This document shows, piece after piece, positions 1 to 5,412 of a stretch of 5,412 bases of DNA; the stretch's first letter is position 1; each line of letters opens with the position of its first letter. Where the stretch lies: assembly GCA_021323255.1 (NCBI GenBank), contig JAJTCL010000229.1, forward strand, positions 1 through 5,412. The letters run 5' to 3'. Below the pieces are notes generated by a model that did no database searches, was not told where the DNA came from, and saw only the letters and a list, made by a program, of their open reading frames with translations. A program made the position numbers and the translations under genes. The DNA comes from Propionibacteriaceae bacterium (lineage in GTDB: Bacteria; Actinomycetota; Actinomycetes; Propionibacteriales; Propionibacteriaceae).

Positions 1-1
1 G

Positions 2-181
2 ACGGTCCACCCGTTCGTCACGTACGCGGTCAGTGGCCTTGGCAGCACCGGGCGTGACTACGCCACCTCGTGCCCAGGGGCGCGGATCGGTGAAGGTCTG
101 CCGGTGCGAGGCGAGGAGGTTGCCCAACATCGGGCCGCCGTCGAAAGCTGGCTGCGTGCAGCCGGACTCCGCACTGCATGA
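2..181 (+). CDS. Flavodoxin-family protein, C-terminal part only (5' end outside window)
   Basis: An open frame enters from the left edge and ends at a TGA at 179-181, giving about 59 visible residues. The visible text runs from a hydrophobic strand followed by a glycine/serine loop (HPFVTYAVSGLGST), through a cysteine-proline step (SCPGA), to an amphipathic last helix ending WLRAAGLRTA. This pattern (strand, SGxGxS loop, 'pga' turn, a 'gl.vrg' stretch and a final W-L helix) is what I recall for the C-terminus of small bacterial flavodoxins that bind FMN and carry electrons in the cytoplasm; the assignment rests on pattern memory only. It precedes an aldo/keto reductase remnant on the same strand by 42 bp, so both may once have been co-transcribed. 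No start, N-terminal phosphate-binding loop or promoter is visible. Another small flavin- or NAD(P)H-binding oxidoreductase is possible. Confidence 0.5.
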   Translation, partial: TVHPFVTYAVSGLGSTGRDYATSCPGARIGEGLPVRGEEVAQHRAAVESWLRAAGLRTA

Positions 182-197
182 GACAACCAGCCACTCG

Positions 198-218
198 TCG
201 CGCTTGCGCGAAGAAGGA
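198..218 (+). promoter_or_regulatory. Small hairpin followed by Shine-Dalgarno site of the aldo/keto reductase remnant
   Basis: A perfect inverted repeat, TCGCGC-TT-GCGCGA, lies at 198-211. It is followed at once by GAAGGA at 213-218, which stands 5 nt before the ATG at 224. The ribosome binding site is strong and fixes the start of the remnant gene. The hairpin is short and, without a T-run, is not a terminator; it could be chance in GC-rich DNA or could modestly affect translation. Confidence 0.45.
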
Positions 219-223
219 ACAGC

Positions 224-372
224 ATGGATAAGCGCCAACTCGGAACCCATGCCCTTGAGGTCTCAGCGATCGGGCTGGGCTGCATGGGACTCAGCACCAA
301 CTACGGAGACCCCGCTCGGCGCACCTCACCGTCATCGGAGATCGTGGCAGCGGCCGCGAACGTTACGGCTGA
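224..372 (+). pseudogene. Aldo/keto reductase remnant (N-terminus, possibly fused to its own C-terminus)
   Basis: The ATG at 224 has a good Shine-Dalgarno site. The first 31 codons read MDKRQLGTHALEVSAIGLGC, continuing MGLSTNYGDPA, which is the hallmark start of the NADPH-dependent aldo/keto reductases (about 320-330 residues, TIM barrel, cytoplasmic, reducing aldehydes and ketones). After about 316 the similarity stops: the expected 'RGVTFFDTAEVYGPF' region with the catalytic Asp and Tyr, and the rest of the barrel, are absent. The same frame stays open to 490 but reads like low-value coding and runs into the opposing reductase gene. In another frame, 316-372 reads SAHLTVIGDRGSGRERYG and then stops at TGA 370-372. 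This faintly resembles the last residues of aldo/keto reductases ('v.GdRy'), so an internal deletion of some 800-900 bp with a frame change is a plausible origin. The N-terminal identity is secure; the C-terminal match and the deletion are inference. The piece cannot encode an active enzyme. Confidence 0.68.
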
Positions 373-1064
373 CGAGCAGGGACAGAACACCGCGGCGTCG
401 GATCAACGGCCCCTTCCAAGGAGAGCGCGAGCTTGTCAACTCCGCCGTTTGGCAGCCGCCAGAGGGCAGAGGTCAGTTCTTCGGTGTTGAACCGCTGGAC
501 GTAGCCAGGTGTACCGGGTTGGATGCGCCAGCTTTCAGCCAGCGGACCGGCGTCAACCACGTCGAACCCGAAGCCGTCGATCAGCTCGGCCACACGCCGC
601 TTTGCGACTGGATCGTCTCCGGCAATCGCCAGCGCCCTTCTGTTGGGCGTACCCGGCGGCATGCCGTCGGTCGTGATCTGGCGGGCATAGATGTGGTTGA
701 AGGCCTTCACCACGTGGGCGCCGGGCAGCCGGACCTGGAGCAGCTCCGAGCTGGTCACGCTGTCTTCGTCGAGGGCAGCGATGTTGCCCTCCCGCCGCGG
801 GTAGTAGTTGTTGGTATCGATCACGGTCTTGCCCACGAGCGGCTCAGCGGGAACATCGCCGATCGCCTTCAGCGGGACCGCCACTACGACCAGATCACCA
901 GCCGCGGCCGCTTCCTCGCTGGTGCCGGCACGGGCTCGCGGGCCGAGTTCGGCGACCAGATCCACCAACGTCTCCGGTCCTCGTGAGTTGCTGATCACCA
1001 CGTCGTAGCCGCTGACAATTGCGGCCCGGGCGACCTGGCTGCCAATATTCCCGGCGCCGATCAA
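363..1064 (-). CDS. NADPH-dependent F420 reductase-like oxidoreductase, C-terminally frameshifted, start uncertain
   Basis: This protein of 233 residues belongs to the family of NAD(P)-binding proteins related to NADPH:F420 oxidoreductase (NADP oxidoreductase, F420-dependent), normally about 210 residues. Visible are the dinucleotide-binding turn GAGNIG (residues 3-8), SNSRGPE (25-31) fitting the 2'-phosphate contact of NADP, VAVPLKA (61-67), DTNNYYP (83-89), KAFNHIYA (120-127), AGDD (148-151) and GFDVVDAGPLAESWR (166-180). The listed start is a TTG at 1064-1062. It removes most of strand beta-1; the in-frame upstream codons read T-I-G, exactly as in relatives, but have no ATG or GTG before a TGA at 1085-1083. 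A GGAG lies 13 nt from the TTG and 7 nt from an ATC at 1070. Residues 202-233 do not resemble the family: a duplicated CT shifts the frame, and the ancestral stop is probably at 438-436. It may be a decaying gene or still partly functional. Whether the substrate is F420 or something else cannot be told. Confidence 0.75.
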   Translation of the reverse strand: MIGAGNIGSQVARAAIVSGYDVVISNSRGPETLVDLVAELGPRARAGTSEEAAAAGDLVVVAVPLKAIGDVPAEPLVGKTVIDTNNYYPRREGNIAALDEDSVTSSELLQVRLPGAHVVKAFNHIYARQITTDGMPPGTPNRRALAIAGDDPVAKRRVAELIDGFGFDVVDAGPLAESWRIQPGTPGYVQRFNTEELTSALWRLPNGGVDKLALSLEGAVDPTPRCSVPARQP

Positions 1065-1171
1065 CCCGATCGTCTCACTCCATCAATCGTCATGCCAACT
1101 CATGCGAGTGGTCCGCTATTCCGATTTCGACAACTCAGCTAGTAAGCACCGCCTAGCGCCGTCGTAGCACA
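1065..1171. promoter_or_regulatory. Divergent intergenic region between the reductase and ltrA-like genes
   Basis: These 107 bp separate two divergently read genes and should hold both promoters. Visible features are a short inverted repeat ACTC-ATGC-GAGT at 1098-1109, two copies of CATGC at 1091-1095 and 1101-1105 (10 bp apart), and a relatively AT-richer stretch at 1116-1145. The latter has a possible -35-like TTCCGA (1119-1124) and -10-like TAGTAA (1140-1145) with a short 15 bp spacer for the plus strand. None of these is a strong consensus. A repressor site is possible but not shown. Confidence 0.3.
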
Positions 1172-2392
1172 ATGTTGCCCGTGCAATCAGGTCGGACACT
1201 CATGCGCCAGGACCAAGAGGCGGCCACTGTCACACCGCTGGAGTTGTTCTTCGACCTGGTATTCGTCTTTGCGCTGACTCAGGTGACCGCATTTATGGCT
1301 GACGAGCTGAGTTGGCACGGCATCCTCCGGGGCGCGCTGGTGATGATGCTGCTGTGGTGGGCCTGGACCGGCTACGCCTGGCTGGCCAGTGTTGCCAGCG
1401 CCGAGGAACGACCCATCAAGCTGGTCCTCTTGACCGGAATGGCGGCGATGTTCGTGCTGGCCTTGTGCATTCCGGAGGCCTTCGACGACCTGCCCGGAGG
1501 TTTGACCGGACCGGTCGTACTGGCCATCTGCTACCTGCTCTTCCGGGTCATGCACTTCGTGATGTTTTTGATCATTGCCCGAGAGGATGCCGGGCTGCGG
1601 TCACAGCTGTTGCGCTTCGCCCCAAGCGTCTTCATCAGCAGCTTGGTGCTGCTGGTGGCGTCGCAGTTTGAGGGCTGGCTGCAGACCGGCCTGTGGATGC
1701 TGGCGCTGGTGGCCGACTACCTGGGAACAGCCTTGGCTGGCTTTTCTGGGTGGCGGCTGCCGGCCCCAGGACATTTCTCCGAGAGGCACGGACTGATCAT
1801 CATCGTGGCGCTCGGCGAGTCGTTCGTTGCTATCGGTGTCGGAGTTGCGCAAGAGCCGATCTCCTGGGTCATCGTCATCGCATCTGTCCTGGGCCTGATC
1901 TTGGCCTCGGCACTGTGGTGGGCCTACTTCGACGTGAGTGCGCTGCTGGGCGAGCATGCCCTGGCGACGGAGCCTGTCGAGACGCGGGCACGACTCGCCC
2001 GCAACGCCTACTCCTTCGCCCACCTGCCACTGGTACTCGGCATCGTCTTGGTGGCCTTCGGGTTGAAGGAGGTGCTGTTGTACGTCAGCGACAGCAGTGA
2101 GCACAGCCTCACCGATCCGCTGCCCGGCGTGGCGCTGGCGGCCCTGGTCGGTGGCGTCGTCCTCTATCTGCTGGGTCACGTGGTCTTCAAGTGGCTCACC
2201 GTGCACATCGTCTCAGTGGTACGCCTGGCTGCCGCGGGTGCGTTGTTGCTGACCATTCCCTTGATCGCCGGGCAGCCCTCCCTGGTCCAGCTGGGCGTTG
2301 TGGCGTTCCTCGTGGCCTGTGCTGTGCTGGTCGAATCTGTGCTCTTCGCGGAGTCCCGGCGCAAGATTCGGGCCGAGTTGTCCCGTCACTGA
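1172..2392 (+). CDS. ltrA: LtrA family (low temperature requirement protein A) multi-pass membrane protein
   Basis: This protein of 406 residues is dominated by hydrophobic segments. Family signatures are LELFFDLVFVFALTQVTA (23-40), the aromatic LLWWAWTGYAWLAS stretch (60-73), the reentrant-looking ERHGLIIIVALGESFVAIG (204-222, conserved Gly-Glu), ALWWAYFD (247-254) and AHLPLVLGIVLVAFGLK (283-299). About ten to twelve membrane helices are expected, at roughly 25-43, 51-72, 83-100, 112-135, 151-166, 171-191, 206-225, 231-253, 283-303, 319-340, 343-366 and 370-391. The end is charged (RRKIRAELSRH) and should be cytoplasmic by the positive-inside rule. The family is named from a Listeria gene needed for growth in the cold; its biochemical role is unknown to me. 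The ATG at 1172 lacks a clear Shine-Dalgarno site, and an in-frame ATG at 1202 (M11) would leave the usual short pre-helix segment, so the start is open. It is divergent from the reductase, and its stop lies 18 bp from that of the opposing acyl-CoA dehydrogenase. Confidence 0.88.
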   Translation: MLPVQSGRTLMRQDQEAATVTPLELFFDLVFVFALTQVTAFMADELSWHGILRGALVMMLLWWAWTGYAWLASVASAEERPIKLVLLTGMAAMFVLALCIPEAFDDLPGGLTGPVVLAICYLLFRVMHFVMFLIIAREDAGLRSQLLRFAPSVFISSLVLLVASQFEGWLQTGLWMLALVADYLGTALAGFSGWRLPAPGHFSERHGLIIIVALGESFVAIGVGVAQEPISWVIVIASVLGLILASALWWAYFDVSALLGEHALATEPVETRARLARNAYSFAHLPLVLGIVLVAFGLKEVLLYVSDSSEHSLTDPLPGVALAALVGGVVLYLLGHVVFKWLTVHIVSVVRLAAAGALLLTIPLIAGQPSLVQLGVVAFLVACAVLVESVLFAESRRKIRAELSRH

Positions 2393-2410
2393 CAGTTGTC
2401 CAACACTGAC

Positions 2411-3577
2411 TCAGGTAAAGGCGTTCTCCCCCGTCAGGGCCTGACCGATCACCAGTTGGTGCACTTCGGAGGTGCCCTCGTAGGTCAGTACCGATTCCAA
2501 GTTGTTCGCGTGCCGCAGCACCGGATACTCCAAGGTAATGCCGCTCGCGCCTAGAATGCTCCGGCACTCTCTGGCGATGGCAAGTGCCTCTCGCACGTTG
2601 TTGAGCTTGCCTAGGCTGACCTGCTGCGGCGCCAGTCGATGATCATCCTTGAGGCGTCCGAGATGGAGTGCCAGCAGGAAACCCTTCTGCAGCTCCAGCG
2701 TCATGTCCGCCAGCTTCGCCTGGGTCAGCTGACGGGATGCGAGCGGGCGGTCGAACACCTCTCGGGAGATGGCGTAGTCGATGGCGGTTTCCAGGCAGTC
2801 TCGGGCTGCACCCAGAACACCGAAGACAATGCCGAATCGCGCCTCGTTCAGGCAGGACAGTGGCCCACGCAACCCAGTGGCCTCCGGAAGCACTGCGTCG
2901 TCTGGCAGGTGAACGTTCTCGAGCACCAGCTCTGAGGTGACCGACGCTCGCAGCGAGAGTTTCTTGGTGATCTTGGGCGCCGAGAATCCCGGCGTATCGG
3001 CCGGGACGATGAAGCCCCTGATCCCTTCGTCGGTCTGCGCCCACACGATCGCAAGATCGGCGACAGATCCATTGGTGATCCACATCTTGGTGCCGTTGAG
3101 CACCCAGTCCTCGCCGTCCCGCTTGGCACGCGTCCGCATGCCCGCCGGGTTCGAGCCGAAGTCGGCCTCGGTCAGCCCGAAGCAGCCGATCGCCTCGCCG
3201 GTGGCCATCGGAGGCAACCAGGTGGTCTTCTGCTCTTCGCTCCCGAACTTCCAGATCGCGAACATGGCAAGGGAACCCTGCACCGAGACCATGCTGCGTA
3301 CGCCCGAGTCACCGGCCTCGAGCTCCAGACAGGCCAACCCGTACGAGACAGCGTTGGCTCCGGCGCAGCCGTAGCCCTGCAGGTGCATGCCAAGTAAGCC
3401 GAGAGCACCGGCCTCACGCATCAGACCAAGATCAAGATCACCGTGCTCGTACCAGTCGGCGATGTTCGGCTTGACCCGCTGCTCCACGAAGTCGCGGACA
3501 GTCGCCTGGATATCGCGCTCCTCCTCGCCGAGAAGATGATCAATACCAAGGAGCTCGAGCGGTGCCATTCTGCTCAT
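2411..3577 (-). CDS. gcdH: Glutaryl-CoA dehydrogenase-like acyl-CoA dehydrogenase
   Basis: This FAD enzyme of 388 residues is full length for the family and by homology a soluble homotetramer. Glutaryl-CoA dehydrogenase oxidises glutaryl-CoA and decarboxylates it to crotonyl-CoA, passing electrons to ETF. Domain order is the N-terminal helices (about 10-125), the beta domain with FGLTEADFGSNP (133-144), NGTKMWITNG (161-170) and LSLRAS (207-212), then the C-terminal helical domain with EARFGI (245-250), LGASGITLEYP (342-352) and the TYEGTSEVHQL region (365-375). E367 is the expected catalytic base. Residues matching human GCDH fall at nearly the same numbers: E87, R94 (binds the distal carboxylate), S95, S98 and Y366 (human Y369). 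As I recall, retention of E87 and Y366 marks decarboxylating rather than non-decarboxylating members. It starts 4 bp after the stop of the E1 gene, so it is almost certainly translated from the same mRNA. Only a weak Shine-Dalgarno (GGGA) precedes it; M4 is a possible alternative start. Substrate is inferred from these residues. Confidence 0.87.
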   Translation of the reverse strand: MSRMAPLELLGIDHLLGEEERDIQATVRDFVEQRVKPNIADWYEHGDLDLGLMREAGALGLLGMHLQGYGCAGANAVSYGLACLELEAGDSGVRSMVSVQGSLAMFAIWKFGSEEQKTTWLPPMATGEAIGCFGLTEADFGSNPAGMRTRAKRDGEDWVLNGTKMWITNGSVADLAIVWAQTDEGIRGFIVPADTPGFSAPKITKKLSLRASVTSELVLENVHLPDDAVLPEATGLRGPLSCLNEARFGIVFGVLGAARDCLETAIDYAISREVFDRPLASRQLTQAKLADMTLELQKGFLLALHLGRLKDDHRLAPQQVSLGKLNNVREALAIARECRSILGASGITLEYPVLRHANNLESVLTYEGTSEVHQLVIGQALTGENAFT

Positions 3578-3581
3578 CGAA

Positions 3582-5412
3582 TCAATCCCATCTATCCAGT
3601 GCTGCGATCGTCAGCCCCAGCGCTGCCTTTTCGATCTCGTCCTCGCTGAGCAGCACGTGTTCGGCGGCGACGCCCAATGGCACGAAGCTGTCCTGGCTCG
3701 CAACGCGGTGGATCGGACCGATGAAGCCACCCTCCACCAGGGCCGTGACCACACCTTCACCGACACCGCCACTATGCCGAGTCTCGTCCACCACCAGCAC
3801 CCGGCCGGTCGATCCGGCTGCCGCCAGAATGTCCTCGACAGGCAGCGGAGCGAGCCAGCGCAGGTCGAGCACCTGGGCAGAGATTCCGGCGGCCGCAAGT
3901 CGGCGGGCTACCCGGAGGCTCATCGGCACTCCATTGCCGAAGCTGATCATGGTGATCATCGCGGATTCGCCGTGATAGCTCCGCGCTCGACCGATCGGCA
4001 CATGCTGGTCATGATCAACGGCCAACCACTCCTGATCGCCTGGATCGTGGAGGTCTCGCCGGTGATATAACGCAATGGGCTCGAGGAAGACCGACATGGT
4101 CGAGTCAGCGATGGCTGCCGCGACACAGGTCCGAAGCATCGCAGCGGCATCATCGGCGCGGGCCGGACAGGCCACGACTAGTCCAGGAATGTCTCGCAGC
4201 ACCGACACGGCGTTGTCGTTGTGGAAGTGACCGCCAAAACCCTTCTGGTAGCCAAGACCGGCAATGCGGACCACCATAGGGTTGCTGAAGCGACCGCGAG
4301 AGAAGAACGGCAGGGTGGCACCCTCTCCGCGTATTTGATCTTCGGCGTTGTGCAGGTAGGCGAGGTATTGCACCTCTGGAATGGGGATCAGCCCGGCGAG
4401 TCCGGCGCCGAGCCCAAGACCGAGAATGGACTGCTCGTCGAGCAGCGTGTCGAAGACCCGAGCGGCTCCATACTTGCGAGCCAGACGTGATGTGATGCCA
4501 TAAACCCCGCCCTTGACGCCGACGTCCTCGCCAAAAACGATCACTCGGCGATCAGCCGCGAGTAGCTCGTCGAGCGTACCGTTGATCGACTCGGCGAGGG
4601 TACGTGCTGCCTGCTGCCCTTCGACAGGCGCCGTCCTGAGCTTGTCGAAGGGCTCAGGGCGCGAGCGGAGCGCACCAGCAATTTCCGCGACGCGATCGGG
4701 GTTGCGAGGCGCGATCGGCGCCATGATCTCAGACGCCGAGCTCAACCGTGGTTCGGGTCGGAGTCGTTCAGCCTCCTGGTCGATCTCGAGGCGGATGGCG
4801 TCGTAGCAGGCCATGATGTCGGCCACGCTGGCGCCGAAGGCCCGCAAGCACGATGCGGTGGCCAGCAGTGGATCGCGCGCGTAGTCCGCCTCGATCTCCC
4901 GCGGTTTGCGGTAGCTGATTTCAGCGTCACTGCCGGCATGGCCGCCAAAACGTACCGTCCGCAAGTGCAGGAAAACCGGTCGCCGCTGCTCCCTGACGAT
5001 GTCTACGGCGTGCGCGATCTCATGCCAGGCGGTCGCCGGGTCAGAGCCATCGGCTGACACATACGTCAGTTCCGGCCTCGATCCGTACGCCGCCTCGATC
5101 CAGCCGGACGGTGTCGGGACCGAGATGCCGAAGCCGTTGTCCTCGCAGACCAACAGAATCGGCACCGGCAGACCGCGATAGGCAGTGGCGAGAGCGGTGT
5201 TGATCGCGCCGGCGGCCGTGGAGTGATTGGCCGAGGCGTCCCCGAACGAGCAGACCACCACCGCGTCCTCAGGCCACTCACAGTCCACCTTGAGTCGGTG
5301 TGCTCGGTGCAGCGCGATTGCCAGGCCGACCGCTCTTGGCAGATGCGAGGCGATCGTCGAGGTTTGCGGGATCACAGCCAGATCGGGATGGCCGAAGACT
5401 TTGTGGCGGGCG
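3582..5412 (-). CDS. Fused alpha/beta E1 component of a 2-oxoacid dehydrogenase complex (N-terminus outside window)
   Basis: This thiamine-diphosphate enzyme carries out the first step of a 2-oxoacid dehydrogenase complex, decarboxylating a 2-oxoacid and acylating the lipoyl group of E2. The frame is open through the right edge; the text upstream of the GTG at 5375 (RHKVFGHPDLA) continues naturally into VIPQTSTIASHLPRAVGLA, so that GTG is not the start and about 100 residues are missing. Counting from that codon, the alpha half has the cofactor motif GDAS (45-48) to CEDNGFGIS (77-85), keeping Asp46 and Asn80, and the loop RFGGHAGSD (142-150). A linker (about 205-255) leads to the beta half: VFGEDVGVKGGVYG (280-293, Glu283 likely catalytic), KGFGGHFHNDN (378-388), FLEPIALY (430-437) and the transketolase C-terminal domain with LDLRWLAPLP (503-512) and VVDETRHSGGVGE (528-540). 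E2 and E3 are not in the window. The downstream glutaryl-CoA dehydrogenase hints at 2-oxoadipate as substrate, but branched-chain 2-oxoacids or pyruvate cannot be excluded. The linker contains an in-frame palindrome. Confidence 0.88.
   Translation of the reverse strand, partial: ARHKVFGHPDLAVIPQTSTIASHLPRAVGLAIALHRAHRLKVDCEWPEDAVVVCSFGDASANHSTAAGAINTALATAYRGLPVPILLVCEDNGFGISVPTPSGWIEAAYGSRPELTYVSADGSDPATAWHEIAHAVDIVREQRRPVFLHLRTVRFGGHAGSDAEISYRKPREIEADYARDPLLATASCLRAFGASVADIMACYDAIRLEIDQEAERLRPEPRLSSASEIMAPIAPRNPDRVAEIAGALRSRPEPFDKLRTAPVEGQQAARTLAESINGTLDELLAADRRVIVFGEDVGVKGGVYGITSRLARKYGAARVFDTLLDEQSILGLGLGAGLAGLIPIPEVQYLAYLHNAEDQIRGEGATLPFFSRGRFSNPMVVRIAGLGYQKGFGGHFHNDNAVSVLRDIPGLVVACPARADDAAAMLRTCVAAAIADSTMSVFLEPIALYHRRDLHDPGDQEWLAVDHDQHVPIGRARSYHGESAMITMISFGNGVPMSLRVARRLAAAGISAQVLDLRWLAPLPVEDILAAAGSTGRVLVVDETRHSGGVGEGVVTALVEGGFIGPIHRVASQDSFVPLGVAAEHVLLSEDEIEKAALGLTIAALDRWD
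4616..4658. repeat. REP-like palindromic element inside the E1 coding sequence
   Basis: Two overlapping inverted repeats are present. GCCCTTCGACA (4616-4626) pairs perfectly with TGTCGAAGGGC (4643-4653) across a 16 nt loop. CCTGAGC (4635-4641) pairs perfectly with GCTCAGG (4652-4658) across 10 nt. The core CCTGAGCTTGTCGAAGGGC resembles a dispersed palindrome I recall from many GC-rich genomes, whose translation gives a recurrent 'PFDKLRT' peptide. Here it reads PFDKLRTAPVEG, exactly twelve codons (residues 242-253 counted from GTG 5375), in the linker between the E1-alpha and E1-beta parts. No further copy is obvious in this window. Confidence 0.72.

Noticed and set aside
401..437. INGPFQGERELV in the third plus frame as a surviving piece of the aldo/keto reductase ('YGPFTNEELVGEAL')
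   Set aside because: The resemblance is short, the frame differs from the N-terminus, and the preceding DTAEV motif is absent; the segment is better explained as spacer downstream of the ancestral reductase stop. It remains a weak alternative to the deletion model.
33..986. Open frame of 317 codons on the plus strand across the reductase region
   Set aside because: It is antisense to the conserved reductase, is rich in Arg, Gly and His as expected from complementary GC-rich codons, has no recognisable domain, and passes through both the flavodoxin tail and the aldo/keto reductase remnant in another frame.
1601..2206. Open frame of 201 codons on the minus strand within the ltrA-like gene
   Set aside because: Its product is Gln-, His-, Asp- and Arg-rich with no family features, while the opposite strand encodes a convincing membrane protein.
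2393..2418. Hairpin CAGTTGTCCAACACTG as a bidirectional terminator
   Set aside because: The pairing needs a bulge and a two-base loop, and there is no T-run on either strand.
3562..3975. Ser/Pro/Thr-rich open frame on the plus strand opposite the end of the E1 gene
   Set aside because: It is low-complexity shadow translation of the conserved E1-beta C-terminal domain on the other strand.
5373..5375. GTG as the start of the E1 gene
   Set aside because: The frame continues upstream with family-like sequence (RHKVFGHPDLA) to the window edge, and the alpha domain would lack its N-terminal third.

Overview
The window looks like chromosomal DNA from a high-GC Gram-positive bacterium (Actinobacteria). 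Base composition is strongly GC-rich, third codon positions are mostly G or C, and GTG and TTG appear as possible starts. The gene families present (an F420/NADP reductase-like protein, LtrA, a fused alpha/beta 2-oxoacid dehydrogenase E1) are common there. The genus cannot be fixed from this sequence alone.

Left part (1-1064). On the plus strand there is the C-terminal tail of a probable flavodoxin-family protein, which begins outside the window. Next comes a well-initiated but almost entirely deleted aldo/keto reductase gene. Facing it on the minus strand is an NADPH-dependent F420 reductase-like gene. That gene appears damaged at both ends. Its C-terminus is thrown out of frame by a duplicated CT dinucleotide: removing two bases restores a family-like end, LAAAKRRS followed by a stop. 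Its expected ATG/GTG start is missing, leaving an internal TTG. I read this as a small redox cluster in decay.

Middle (1065-2410). A divergent intergenic region of 107 bp holds the upstream sequences of the reductase and of a plus-strand LtrA family membrane protein gene of about 400 codons. LtrA converges on the next minus-strand gene with only 18 bp between the stop codons.

Right part (2411-5412). A tightly packed minus-strand operon reads leftwards. First is a fused E1-alpha/E1-beta thiamine-diphosphate 2-oxoacid dehydrogenase, whose N-terminus lies beyond the right edge. After a gap of 4 bp comes an acyl-CoA dehydrogenase with the complete glutaryl-CoA dehydrogenase active-site set. Together they suggest consecutive steps: oxidative decarboxylation of a 2-oxoacid (perhaps 2-oxoadipate to glutaryl-CoA), then glutaryl-CoA to crotonyl-CoA, as in lysine or tryptophan breakdown. 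The substrate of the E1 is an inference from its neighbour. A REP-like palindrome of about 43 bp sits inside the E1 gene, exactly where the alpha and beta halves join, and is translated in frame as part of the linker.

I found no RNA gene, CRISPR array, insertion sequence or clearly new system. The most informative observations are the palindrome used as coding linker, the paired lesions in the left-hand redox genes, and the E1-glutaryl-CoA dehydrogenase operon.
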